A stretch of DNA of 31,217 bases, from positions 1-31,217 of IMG/VR virus record IMGVR_UViG_3300021960_008380. One strand, 5' to 3'. Below the pieces are notes generated by a model. That model searched no databases, was not told the DNA's origin, and saw only the letters and a program-made list of their open reading frames with translations. The translations under genes and the position numbers were made by a program. Numbering within the stretch: position 1 is the first letter of the stretch; each line of letters begins with the position of its first letter. Source of the stretch: a virus. Of the stretch, positions 14,717-22,028 are shown piece by piece.

Positions 14717-15112
14717 CTATTTCTTTTTGTTTTTGTCTAGCCTCACGATCTTGCCGTCTGTGTCTTTCAAGTGTCCAACTGACTCCCTCTTGATGTCGTT
14801 GTGTGAGAAGTTAGCCCAGTACAGTTCAAATGCCACGCCGTCTTCCATGCCCTCGAAACTGTGATAAAGTCCTGGTTTTACGGCAGTGAAATCTCCTGGG
14901 TTTAATATGGTCTCGTCCACTAGGTCGTAGTCCTTCTGCCAAACTCGTATCTTAAGTTGACCACTCATGCAGTAGAAACCATTCCACTTCCATTCGTGTA
15001 GGTGTTTGCTACACACTCCACCCTTCTTGTAGTCAATCCTGTGGAACTCCAGTGCGTTGTTGGCAAGGATCAGTTCCGTCTCACCCCATATTTTGCCTGC
15101 TTTGTTTGACAT
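14717..15112 (-). CDS. Cupin-domain protein (131 aa)
   Basis: A single small cupin barrel. Motif 1 is in CSKHLHEWKWNGFYCMSGQLKI (two His of the H-x-H pair, a Glu, then Gly at about residues 37-52), and motif 2 is around PGDFTAVKPGLYHSFEG (about 72-88). Cupins of this size are metal-binding sugar isomerases, epimerases or dioxygenase-like enzymes; the sequence does not decide which. The C-terminus is Lys-rich. It is the first gene of a unit that continues with the amidinotransferase, protein B and queE. The mRNA would have a leader of about 24 bases with AGGAAGG upstream of the ATG. Confidence 0.82.
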   Translation of the reverse strand: MSNKAGKIWGETELILANNALEFHRIDYKKGGVCSKHLHEWKWNGFYCMSGQLKIRVWQKDYDLVDETILNPGDFTAVKPGLYHSFEGMEDGVAFELYWANFSHNDIKRESVGHLKDTDGKIVRLDKNKKK

Positions 15113-15136
15113 AAATTTTGTGCCTTCCTATATTGT

Positions 15137-15166
15137 ATTATACATGGTATTTAGATGAGTTGTCAA
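15137..15166 (-). promoter_or_regulatory. Sigma70 consensus promoter P5
   Basis: Minus-strand TTGACA (15161-15166), 18-base spacer, TATAAT (15137-15142): both hexamers match consensus perfectly. It drives the cupin-amidinotransferase-B-queE series. A GC-rich hairpin lies immediately upstream of the -35 box. Confidence 0.8.
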
Positions 15167-15167
15167 T

Positions 15168-15188
15168 GGGGGAGCAAAAAACTCCCCC
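15168..15188. terminator. GC-rich hairpin between transporter gene and promoter P5
   Basis: GGGGGAG (15168-15174) pairs perfectly with CTCCCCC (15182-15188) around a 7-base loop (CAAAAAA on the plus strand). It lies 6 bases after the stop of the transporter gene and directly before the -35 box of P5, so it may end the transporter transcript. No run of T follows the stem in either direction, so it is not a classic intrinsic terminator. RNA stability is another possible role. Confidence 0.45.
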
Positions 15189-15194
15189 GATGAT

Positions 15195-15845
15195 CTATTT
15201 TTTCTTCTTGCCTATGACCTGTAGTCTGTTCAACAGTATTCCATACGCTGGTAGGAACACTATCAATCCAACAACAATCTTGGTCAAAGTGTTGTTCTGA
15301 GCAACCACGTGCCAGTTAGCACCGATCCAACTTAGATTGCCCTCTGCGTCGAGAGAACCTGCGAACGCCACATAAAAGAATGAGTATGTATCAATTATGT
15401 TCGCCGCGATAGTTGAGATCGCCGGTGCCGCCCACCAATTGTCAGATTTTTCTCTGATCGCTTGGAAAACGTACACGTCAAGCATTGTACCGATTGCGTA
15501 TGCCGTACCTGATGCGAATCCCACCCTGTATGCGTGTGGGTCACCCAGTGCCAACAGTACCAGTACCGATGCCACGATTGCCGGAATGATCGCCATTGCA
15601 ACAACGGCCCTTCCTGCTTGTTTGCCGACCAACCTGACCGTCAGGTCAGTTGCGACTACCACGATCGGGAATGTGAATGCCGCCGCCGCAAGTGGGAATG
15701 ATCCAAACAATGGAAGGTCCGCGCCTGGGAACAGATCAAATCTGATCGTGACTAGATAGTTCGACACAGCGATAACCAGCGTGTGTAGAATAACTAGATT
15801 TCTTACAAGTGTCTTGTCAACACCTGCCAGTAGTGATTTAAACAT
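15195..15845 (-). CDS. yhhQ: Queuosine-precursor (preQ0/preQ1) transporter, YhhQ/VUT family
   Basis: 216 residues with about six hydrophobic helices. The block AFTFPIVVVATDLTVRLVGKQAGR (about 56-79) closely matches the F-P-x-x-x-A-T-D-L-T-V-R signature of YhhQ, the inner-membrane importer of preQ0 and preQ1 in bacteria. The C-terminus ends in KKKK, as expected on the cytoplasmic side. It has its own promoter and an AAGGAGG ribosome-binding site. With folE, the QueD-like gene, queE and the DpdA-like gene in this window, it suggests that the phage can import deazaguanine as well as make intermediates. The GC content is higher than that of the nearby amidinotransferase region. Confidence 0.88.
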   Translation of the reverse strand: MFKSLLAGVDKTLVRNLVILHTLVIAVSNYLVTIRFDLFPGADLPLFGSFPLAAAAFTFPIVVVATDLTVRLVGKQAGRAVVAMAIIPAIVASVLVLLALGDPHAYRVGFASGTAYAIGTMLDVYVFQAIREKSDNWWAAPAISTIAANIIDTYSFFYVAFAGSLDAEGNLSWIGANWHVVAQNNTLTKIVVGLIVFLPAYGILLNRLQVIGKKKK

Positions 15846-15878
15846 TAAGCCTCCTTAAGGTTTTGTTTAATGTTCAGT

Positions 15879-15908
15879 ATTTTAACAGTTTTTTGATTGT
15901 TGTGTCAA
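15879..15908 (-). promoter_or_regulatory. Sigma70-like promoter P6
   Basis: Minus-strand TTGACA (15903-15908), 18-base spacer ending in TGT, then TAAAAT (15879-15884). The leader to the transporter ATG at 15845 is about 27 bases and contains AAGGAGG. Confidence 0.72.
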
Positions 15909-15921
15909 TACAACTTTTGCT

Positions 15922-16383
15922 TTACTTGTCCCACTCTTCCCATGGGAAAACTATCCATGCGGGCACTTCCGCTTTGTTGATCTCGTATCCGTGGTAATCC
16001 ACTTTGACACGGCTGGGCTTGTTGTTGATCAGTGCGGCGAACCTTATGCGATCCTCCCGCTTGCCGAAGTTGTCCAGTATGTACCGGAACGTGTCTCCGG
16101 AGTCGTTGATGTCGTCTATGATCAGTATCTTCTTCTGGAACGCGAACACCTTCTCCAAAACACGTAGGTCGGGTTTGGTGGTGTGGTCTCGTAGTCTTAT
16201 GTCCAACGCCTCGTGTGGCACGTTCAACCTGTGTGAAAGGTACACGCCCGGGATACATCCTCCCCTGTTGATGCCCAACACCACACTTGGCATCCAGTTG
16301 CTGTGCACCATCTTGTCCTCTATCTGTATCAGTGCGTTGCGCATCTGTCCGGTTGTGAAATAACTTTTCTTAACTTCTTCCAT
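15922..16383 (-). CDS. Purine phosphoribosyltransferase (xanthine/guanine type)
   Basis: 153 residues from the ATG at 16383, which shares a base with the upstream stop (TAATG). The frame extends to 16503, but that extension lies inside the upstream gene. The PRPP-binding signature ILIIDDINDSGDT is at about 86-98. An early VVLGINRGGCIPG (about 34-46) matches the first loop of Gpt-like xanthine/guanine phosphoribosyltransferases, which make XMP or GMP from the free base and PRPP. It is the last gene of a unit with GMP reductase and folE, consistent with purine-pool remodelling. The base specificity cannot be told from the motifs alone. Confidence 0.85.
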   Translation of the reverse strand: MEEVKKSYFTTGQMRNALIQIEDKMVHSNWMPSVVLGINRGGCIPGVYLSHRLNVPHEALDIRLRDHTTKPDLRVLEKVFAFQKKILIIDDINDSGDTFRYILDNFGKREDRIRFAALINNKPSRVKVDYHGYEINKAEVPAWIVFPWEEWDK

Positions 16384-16721
16384 TATATCAATCCAAAGTA
16401 TCCTAGGTAGTATCTGAATGCCCCAGACACCAGCATGGCCAGTAGTATGGTGTTCAGTATTATCAAGGCCCTGTCGTGCCATTTGAATCCCACCCACAGC
16501 CATCCCGCCGTGCCCACTATGGAAAACGTGACGTCAAATATCTTGGGTATCTCTTCTACCGATCTGCACAGCACCGCCACGCACACGAATGCCACCGATA
16601 TCCATTTGACGTACCACGTGCTGTCATGCACGGGTGTGACCTTACGCACCTTGCTGAGGCTCTCCTCCAGTGCCTCTATCTTGTCTTCTATCTCGTTGAC
16701 TCTATTTGGTGTAACGCTCAT
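16383..16721 (-). CDS. Small membrane protein with N-terminal coiled coil (112 aa)
   Basis: Residues about 5-27 form an acidic heptad-like helix (VNEIEDKIEALEESLSKV). Two or three hydrophobic segments follow, about 37-53 (WYVKWISVAFVCVAVLC), 62-80 and 86-104. It overlaps the GMP reductase gene by 20 bases and is coupled to the phosphoribosyltransferase by TAATG. No family recognised. A role at the inner membrane is all that can be said. Confidence 0.72.
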   Translation of the reverse strand: MSVTPNRVNEIEDKIEALEESLSKVRKVTPVHDSTWYVKWISVAFVCVAVLCRSVEEIPKIFDVTFSIVGTAGWLWVGFKWHDRALIILNTILLAMLVSGAFRYYLGYFGLI

Positions 16722-17751
16722 AAACCCTGTTGATGTTGTTTTCTACCCTAACGAATGTGGCACACTTGGGCATGTCTTTCAATCTACGTGCACCAATGTA
16801 TGTGGCCGCGGATCTTACACCTCCCAGTATGTCTTCCACCGTTGGGTTCACAGGTCCTCTGTGGGGCAGGCTTATCCATCTGCCCTCGTTACCCCTGTAT
16901 CCGTCTTTTCGTTTTCCGTGTTTCTCACGAGCCCTGTCTGAGCTCATGCCATAGAATTCTACCTTGCCATCCACCACAGGTTGTTCGGACTCGTCGTGTC
17001 CGGCCAGCATTCCGCCAATCATCACCGCGTGTGCCCCGCCACCGAACGCTTTTGCTATGTCTCCTGGCCATACGCAACCGCCGTCCGCCATGATGTGTCC
17101 ATCCACTCCATTGGCCGCGTCAGCACATTCAACTATGGCCGAGAACTGTGGTACGCCAATACCAGTCATCGTCCTCGTGGTACAAACTGATCCAGGTCCT
17201 ATTCCTATCTTGACCATGTCCGCACCGTTTATGATTAGTTCCTCCACCATCTCTGGTGTGACCACGTTGCCCGCTACAATTACTTTGTCTGGATATTCAT
17301 CCCTGACCATCTTGATGAAGTCCACAAAGTTTTGATGGTATGCGTTGGCCACGTCTACTGTTATCATTTTTACGTCTGGGAAACTCCTCAATACGTCCTG
17401 CATTCTAGCGTAGTCCTCTGCTTCTGGATCCCATATCTTGTTAGTACCAGTGCAAACCGAAACACTCTGTAATCTCAATCCCGAACCCACCGCCGCTTTC
17501 CATTGGTCCACAGTGGTGTTCTTGGTGATCACGGTCATCATCTTGTGTTCCTGCAACACTTTTGCCATTGAGAACGTACCCACGCCATCCATGTTTGACG
17601 CAAATATTGGAGTGAAGTTCATGACCTTGCCTGAGTTACGGAAAGTGAATTTACGTGTCATGTCCACATCACGTCTACTGCTCAGTGTGGAACGCTTGGG
17701 TTCCATCAACACGTCATCAAAATTTAATTTTATATCCTCCTTAATCCTCAT
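16702..17751 (-). CDS. guaC: GMP reductase
   Basis: 349 residues, nearly the length of E. coli GuaC (347), and similar along its whole length from memory: MRIKEDIKLNFDDVL, PKRSTLSSR, ASNMDGVGTFSMA, GNVVTPEM, then GIGPGSVCTTR with the catalytic cysteine at 190, DGGCVWPGDIAKAFGGGA, YGMSS, and RGPVNPTVEDILGGVRSA. GuaC reduces GMP to IMP with NADPH. The ATG at 17751 has an AAAGGAG ribosome-binding site 7 bases upstream and is preferred to a start seven codons earlier. IMP dehydrogenase is a related alternative, but the RGPV...DILGGVRSA ending and lack of CBS domains favour GuaC. It shares a unit with folE, which draws on GTP. Confidence 0.93.
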   Translation of the reverse strand: MRIKEDIKLNFDDVLMEPKRSTLSSRRDVDMTRKFTFRNSGKVMNFTPIFASNMDGVGTFSMAKVLQEHKMMTVITKNTTVDQWKAAVGSGLRLQSVSVCTGTNKIWDPEAEDYARMQDVLRSFPDVKMITVDVANAYHQNFVDFIKMVRDEYPDKVIVAGNVVTPEMVEELIINGADMVKIGIGPGSVCTTRTMTGIGVPQFSAIVECADAANGVDGHIMADGGCVWPGDIAKAFGGGAHAVMIGGMLAGHDESEQPVVDGKVEFYGMSSDRAREKHGKRKDGYRGNEGRWISLPHRGPVNPTVEDILGGVRSAATYIGARRLKDMPKCATFVRVENNINRVYERYTK

Positions 17752-18046
17752 TTTCCTGCTCCTTTGCCTCACACATCTTCTTGACGTTGTTGTAGTGATC
17801 CCACGCGTCCTTCAGTGCCGGGTATTTGTCTCTGAGATCTTTGTCGTAATCAAAATTCATCTGTAGGTCTCCAATATCACCAAAGTTCACAGTGGCCGTG
17901 TCTGTAACTGAACCAACATTAGTGGCACCCATGCTCCAGTCGTCTAAGGTGTATATTCCATCTGAACTCATTGAACTCATCTCTATGTTGTCCGACTGCA
18001 TGTTGGCCTGTTCTTTTTTGATTTGTGCTTTGCTTTTCTTAACCAT
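17741..18046 (-). CDS. Conserved hypothetical protein (101 aa)
   Basis: No function recognised. The N-terminus is basic (MVKKSKAQIKKEQ), the middle is Ser/Thr/Gly-rich and probably flexible, and the C-terminal third has YDKDLRDKYPALKDAWDHY (about 67-85), which looks like a helical module and resembles conserved small proteins of marine T4-like phages from memory. It overlaps folE by 8 bases and guaC by 11 bases, so all three are probably translated as a unit. Confidence 0.75.
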   Translation of the reverse strand: MVKKSKAQIKKEQANMQSDNIEMSSMSSDGIYTLDDWSMGATNVGSVTDTATVNFGDIGDLQMNFDYDKDLRDKYPALKDAWDHYNNVKKMCEAKEQENED

Positions 18047-18752
18047 GGCCCTTCATGCTCATACAAATTTTATAGAATTCGTCCCTGGTTGCTGGATCAT
18101 CTTTGAATGCACCCAGCATGATCGCCGTGGTCATGTCCGACTCGTGTTCCCTCACACCTCTGTGTGTCATGCAGTGATGTTCTGCTTTGACAACTACTGC
18201 GAGATTCTCGGTCTTGGCGTATTTTTTCAACTCATCTGCGATCTGTGTTGTCATTTCTTCCTGTATTTGTGGTCTCTCCACGATGTGATGCACGATCCTA
18301 TTAAACTTGCTCAATCCGATAACCTCACCATTTGGTATTATGCCAACCCATGCTTTGCCCACGATGTTCTGGAAGTGATGGGCACACGTCGATCTGATCG
18401 ATATCGGACCACTGGTGTACATGCTCTTGTAACCCATGTTGGGGAAACTGGTCACCCTCGGTGCTGGATTAAACCTGCCACCAAACGTTTCTCTGATGTA
18501 CATCTTGGCCACACGCTTCGCTGTTTCTTGTGTGTTGTGATCGTTTTCAGTGTCAATGACAAGACTGTCTAACACGCCTTGCAGTTTCTCTTGTACCTCT
18601 GCCTGCAATTGATCCATCTCACCGTCTTCTATGAATTCAGCGATGTTGTCATTAGAATGGAATCTCTTACCTGCCTTTTTAATTCTTTCTCTGATCTTTG
18701 TGCTGACGGGTGTATCAGGCATCCAACTGTCTTTCAATATGTCTTCGCTCAT
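18039..18752 (-). CDS. folE: GTP cyclohydrolase I
   Basis: Converts GTP to dihydroneopterin triphosphate, the first step of both folate and preQ0 synthesis. 237 residues, in the usual range. Zinc ligands fit C123 and H126 in STCAHHFQN and C194 in AEHHCMTHRGV; VIGLSKFNRIV (144-154) and QIADEL (169-174) are also family hallmarks. The canonical S-L-C-E-H-H-F is S-T-C-A-H-H-F here. The start shares one base with the galE stop (TAATG). With queE, the QueD-like gene and the DpdA-like gene in this window, a role in 7-deazaguanine synthesis is more likely than folate synthesis, though this is inference. Confidence 0.93.
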   Translation of the reverse strand: MSEDILKDSWMPDTPVSTKIRERIKKAGKRFHSNDNIAEFIEDGEMDQLQAEVQEKLQGVLDSLVIDTENDHNTQETAKRVAKMYIRETFGGRFNPAPRVTSFPNMGYKSMYTSGPISIRSTCAHHFQNIVGKAWVGIIPNGEVIGLSKFNRIVHHIVERPQIQEEMTTQIADELKKYAKTENLAVVVKAEHHCMTHRGVREHESDMTTAIMLGAFKDDPATRDEFYKICMSMKGHG

Positions 18753-19783
18753 TATTGTATTTCCTTCTTGTGTGTCTTGTTATACCATTGTACAGCAGTC
18801 GCCACCACGTTGTCAATACTACTTTGTGTTGGAGACCAATCTAATATTTCCTTTACCTTTGTTATGTCCGCCACCAGGTATGCTGGATCGCCTGGCCTGT
18901 TCTCATGCATCTCTATCTTCATCTCTCCTGTGTATTTCTGCACGGTATCTACTAGTTCCTTGTTTGATGCCGGTGCGCCCGATCCCAAGTTGAACACCTC
19001 TGCTGTTTTATTGTCAGAGGCGTAGTTCAGTGCTTTTATATGAGCATCTGCCAAATCCATCACATGCACGTAGTCCCTCACACACGTACCGTCATCTGTG
19101 GGGTACTTGTCACCAAATATCTTAAATGTTTTGCCCTGTCTTGCGGCGTCTATGGCCAATGGTATGATGTGAGTTTCCTTTTCCCTCAGTTCACCCACTT
19201 CCGCTTCTGGGTCAGCACCCGCGGCATTGAAGTATCTCAGTCCCACACTTGATAGACCGTATGCCCTCAGGTAGTCCTTGCACAGCATCTCCATCATGAG
19301 TTTGCTGGCACCGTAGGCACTGATGGGATTCGCCGGGTCTGATTCCTTGCACAGTTTCAGTCCAGGATCACCATACGTGGCCGCGCTCGATGAATAAACG
19401 AAAGTCTTCACATCACATGCTATCAACTTGTCCAGCAATGACACCGTTGTTATGAAATTGTTCTTGTAGTACAGGGACGGGTTCTCCACGCTCTCGGGCA
19501 CACTGGTGCTACCCGCGAAGTGTATACAACTGGTTATGTTGTATCTCTTTATGATCTCGTCCAATCTGTCCATCTCTTGTGGTAGATTTAAATTATGAGT
19601 TGGTCCAAATGATACTAACCCTTCTCTGTAGTGTCGATCCACAGTCACAGGTAGATAACCGTTCTTGGCCAAGAGTTTGCAGGTGTGTGAGCCAACGTAG
19701 CCCGCACCACCGGTGACCAGCACTGCCTTGTTCACGCCTTTAATATTTGGATTCTGATACTGTGTCTCTGTAGTGTTGTCCAT
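18752..19783 (-). CDS. galE: UDP-glucose 4-epimerase
   Basis: 343 residues, an extended short-chain dehydrogenase. NAD-binding GGAGYVGSH is at 25-33, SSSAATYG at about 131-138, and the catalytic YGASK gives Y157 and K161. RYFNAAGADPEAEVGE and VRDYVHVMDLADAH are typical of GalE, which interconverts UDP-glucose and UDP-galactose. The chosen ATG has GGAGAAGAG directly upstream although it overlaps the glycosyltransferase gene by 44 bases; a GTG 17 codons later would avoid the overlap but has a poorly spaced site. The upstream glycosyltransferase may use its product. The ~17-residue N-terminal extension is not usual in the family. Confidence 0.92.
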   Translation of the reverse strand: MDNTTETQYQNPNIKGVNKAVLVTGGAGYVGSHTCKLLAKNGYLPVTVDRHYREGLVSFGPTHNLNLPQEMDRLDEIIKRYNITSCIHFAGSTSVPESVENPSLYYKNNFITTVSLLDKLIACDVKTFVYSSSAATYGDPGLKLCKESDPANPISAYGASKLMMEMLCKDYLRAYGLSSVGLRYFNAAGADPEAEVGELREKETHIIPLAIDAARQGKTFKIFGDKYPTDDGTCVRDYVHVMDLADAHIKALNYASDNKTAEVFNLGSGAPASNKELVDTVQKYTGEMKIEMHENRPGDPAYLVADITKVKEILDWSPTQSSIDNVVATAVQWYNKTHKKEIQ

Positions 19784-20909
19784 CTCTTCTCCATTGTTCT
19801 CCCTTGCCTGTCATAATGTCTATCATCCTGTCTATGGTACCGTTGGTCCAATCAGATAATTTACCTATACTAGGGGATGGTTTGCTTAATAATACTTCTA
19901 ATTTGTCCATTGCGTCTTCCATTGACCATGGAACGTACATTCTCGTGTGGTCATTCGCGAAAGTCTCAGGGAATGATCTGTATGCCGGAAACAGTGTGTT
20001 GCAACCCATGGCGTCTGCCTCACTGACAGTGTTTGACACCCAGTCCTGTAGAGCACAGTTGAACATGACCCTTGAGTCAGCGAGCAGTTCGTAGTATTCG
20101 TTCTTCTTCAAGTTCTCGTGTATGGTCAGTGTGCCTTGTTTCGCAAGATACTTGGCTTCGTCAACAAAGAACTGATTGTTCGATCTCAATGGACCACCTT
20201 GACATATTGCAAATTCAACATCTGGATGTTTATCTTTGTATTTTAGTGCCAGCGTCATGTAGAACTGTGGCTGTTTCTCTTGATCCCACCTTGCTCCAAA
20301 AATCACTCTCTGTTTTCTTTCTATGAATGGTTTCCTGTCTGGTACTCTACCTTGTACCTCTTCCTTGCCAAAACTCAAACCCGATATGTTGTATATGGGT
20401 GCCGACCAGTTTGCTATTCTCATGTGTGCCACCATCTCTTCATTGGTCGCTAGTATTTTCACGTTGGGAATTTCATTGCACATCTGCTCATACATGCTCA
20501 TCCATTTGCTCATTCCCCACACGTGTACGAAGTCGTCTGGATCTATGGCCTGTGCTAGACATCTCAGATATATTGTTGGCCTATGTTTCTCTTCAACTTG
20601 GTTCAAGATGTACGGCAGTGATTCCATGCCTGGCTGGAACATGTCCTCGAAGAATATGATGTCCTTGTTGGTGACCTCACCGTTACGCATCATCTGTACC
20701 AGGTTCATCATCTGGCTCATGCCGAAGTAACTTCTGCCATGTGCGTCCAACACCTGTCCCACGCTGATGGCCTTGGTATCATCTATGGTTGTGCCCGGAA
20801 CCACCACGTAGTCTATGCCACGCTTCTTGTATGCACGTTCTGTCCAGTCCTGTAGTTGTAGTGTGTATCTGCCTTCGTAGGGCTCTAGACCCATGTAAAA
20901 TATTTTCAT
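19740..20909 (-). CDS. Glycosyltransferase, GT-B fold (GT4-like)
   Basis: 389 residues. The C-terminal domain shows the GT-B donor-site pattern: strand RVIFGARWDQEKQP (about 204-217), DVEFAICQGG, and the E-x7-E-type region LADSRVMFNCALQDWVSNTVSEADAMGC followed by FPAYRSFPETF. The N-terminal half has a Rossmann-like start (MKIFYMGLEPYEGRY). The acceptor is unknown; possibilities are phage DNA, a virion component or the host envelope. It is the first gene of a seven-gene unit and precedes galE, which could supply UDP-galactose. A strong promoter ends 6 bases before the ATG, so the mRNA is predicted to lack a leader. Confidence 0.82.
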   Translation of the reverse strand: MKIFYMGLEPYEGRYTLQLQDWTERAYKKRGIDYVVVPGTTIDDTKAISVGQVLDAHGRSYFGMSQMMNLVQMMRNGEVTNKDIIFFEDMFQPGMESLPYILNQVEEKHRPTIYLRCLAQAIDPDDFVHVWGMSKWMSMYEQMCNEIPNVKILATNEEMVAHMRIANWSAPIYNISGLSFGKEEVQGRVPDRKPFIERKQRVIFGARWDQEKQPQFYMTLALKYKDKHPDVEFAICQGGPLRSNNQFFVDEAKYLAKQGTLTIHENLKKNEYYELLADSRVMFNCALQDWVSNTVSEADAMGCNTLFPAYRSFPETFANDHTRMYVPWSMEDAMDKLEVLLSKPSPSIGKLSDWTNGTIDRMIDIMTGKGEQWRRDGQHYRDTVSESKY

Positions 20910-20915
20910 AGTATT

Positions 20916-20944
20916 AGTATAACAGATTTACTCCCACTTGTCAT
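20916..20944 (-). promoter_or_regulatory. Sigma70-like promoter P7, predicted leaderless transcript
   Basis: Minus-strand ATGACA (20939-20944), 17-base spacer ending in TGT, then TATACT (20916-20921). Six bases separate the -10 box from the glycosyltransferase ATG at 20909. The -35 box lies within the last codons of the SET gene. Confidence 0.68.
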
Positions 20945-21248
20945 TAAAATCATTGTACAAAGTGTATTTTGCTGTTAATTCTTCTCCTTCCTTGATTGGT
21001 TTAGTTGTAATTAGGTATTTGACTGGCAATTGATGCCAAAAACCTGCAACGTTCTTGCAGTTTGGATCATCTGAATGATTGTAGAATGCACCCAAGGCCG
21101 TTCTGATACTTCCGTGCGGAAAATTCTTATTCAACACATGTACAATACCAAGCACAACATCTGCATCAAAATCTCTTGTGGCAAATAGACCCAGACCTTG
21201 TACATCGGAGTTCTTTATTGTCAATCCATCTGGTAAAGGTTTATACAT
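20928..21248 (-). CDS. SET-domain protein, minimal (106 aa)
   Basis: Landmarks of SET methyltransferases in order: GLGLFATRDF (19-28), NHSDDPNCKN (57-66, matching N-H-S-x-x-P-N) and GEELTAKY (88-95, matching G-E-E-L-T-x-x-Y, with Y95 in the catalytic position). SET enzymes methylate lysines in proteins using S-adenosylmethionine. At 106 residues it is near the lower limit for the fold, with no pre- or post-SET parts. The target could be a host or phage protein and cannot be inferred. It overlaps the CDGSH-like gene by 8 bases and ends its unit; promoter P7 begins inside its last codons. Confidence 0.83.
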   Translation of the reverse strand: MYKPLPDGLTIKNSDVQGLGLFATRDFDADVVLGIVHVLNKNFPHGSIRTALGAFYNHSDDPNCKNVAGFWHQLPVKYLITTKPIKEGEELTAKYTLYNDFNDKWE

Positions 21249-21495
21249 TCTTTTCGTTCCATTCTTTTAGTTTAACTTGGTATTCACTTTCGCTTAGACC
21301 ATGCCAACCTATACATTTACCAGTGGGTGATCTGCCGCATGGACACGTTTCTTTCTTTTGTCTTTCTTGTTTGTTTAATATGGACTGCTTCATAGATATG
21401 TCCGTGAGCTCTTTTTCCTTTGCAAATATCTCATCAAAATTCCTCCTATAGGAATCGTTTGATGGCCTGGATTTGCCATCCCAATTACCCGGCAT
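21241..21495 (-). CDS. Small Cys-rich protein with CDGSH-like motif (84 aa)
   Basis: An N-terminal charged helical half (about 1-48) is followed by CPCGRSPTGKCIGWH (C51, C53, C61, H65). This has the three-Cys-one-His ligand order of CDGSH (NEET) iron-sulfur proteins, C-x-C-x2-S-x-n-C-x-G-x-H, but CIGWH replaces CDGSH and the spacer is one residue shorter. A zinc-binding knuckle is the main alternative. It overlaps the peroxiredoxin gene by 11 bases and the SET gene by 8, so the three are likely made together; a redox link to the peroxiredoxin is inference. Confidence 0.72.
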   Translation of the reverse strand: MPGNWDGKSRPSNDSYRRNFDEIFAKEKELTDISMKQSILNKQERQKKETCPCGRSPTGKCIGWHGLSESEYQVKLKEWNEKNV

Positions 21496-22024
21496 TAAGC
21501 CCTTCCAGGTATTTGATCATTGTGTCGGCATCAGACACTTCGAATGGATCGCCGTTCTCGCCTGCGTTGTTTTTGCCTGGTTCTTCGAAAATCTTAACAA
21601 CCTCTCCGTTGTCAACATACATAGAATATCTCCATGATCTCATTCCAAACCCAACATGATCCTTGTTAATCAACATGCCCATTCCCTGTGTGAACACGCC
21701 TGAACCGTCTGGAAGAACTTTCACTTTCTCGATCTTTTGATCCCTGGCCCATGCATTCATCACGAAAGCGTCATTTACACTAAGGCAGTACACCTCATCC
21801 ACGCCCAGTGCTTTGATCTCATCGTACTTCTCCTCGTATCCCGGCAGTTGTTGTGAACTGCAGGTTGGAGTGAATGCTCCCGGCAGTGCGAACACCACCA
21901 CTTTTTTGCCGTCGAATATCTCAGCAGTGTCAATGTCCTTCCATTCTCCACCTATCAGTGCGCAACCGCCCACCGCTTGGTCGTCGCCTATCCTTGTTTT
22001 GAAGTTTGTGTATGGTACTCTCAT
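21485..22024 (-). CDS. Peroxiredoxin, Prx5-type
   Basis: 179 residues. The peroxidatic site is PGAFTPTCSSQQLPGY, with C55, and the length and the VVVFALPGAFTPTC context are those of the Prx5 (AhpC/TSA, redoxin) group, which reduce hydrogen and organic peroxides. KDHVGFGMRSWRYSMYVDNGEV (about 120-141) matches the conserved region carrying the active-site Arg. An AAAGGAG ribosome-binding site precedes the ATG. No fused glutaredoxin domain is present, so the reductant must come from elsewhere. It may counter oxidative stress in the infected cell. Confidence 0.92.
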   Translation of the reverse strand: MRVPYTNFKTRIGDDQAVGGCALIGGEWKDIDTAEIFDGKKVVVFALPGAFTPTCSSQQLPGYEEKYDEIKALGVDEVYCLSVNDAFVMNAWARDQKIEKVKVLPDGSGVFTQGMGMLINKDHVGFGMRSWRYSMYVDNGEVVKIFEEPGKNNAGENGDPFEVSDADTMIKYLEGLNAG

Positions 22025-22028
22025 GTCG

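Noticed and set aside
15168-15188. The hairpin as a classic rho-independent terminator
   Set aside because: The stem is strong but no T-run follows it on either strand, so it is listed only as a possible terminator or stability element.
16435-17335. Overlapping plus-strand frames opposite guaC and the small membrane protein
   Set aside because: guaC on the other strand is unmistakable, and the plus-strand products show no recognisable domain.
16702-17751. IMP dehydrogenase instead of GMP reductase
   Set aside because: There are no CBS domains, and length and conserved blocks follow GuaC through to the C-terminus.
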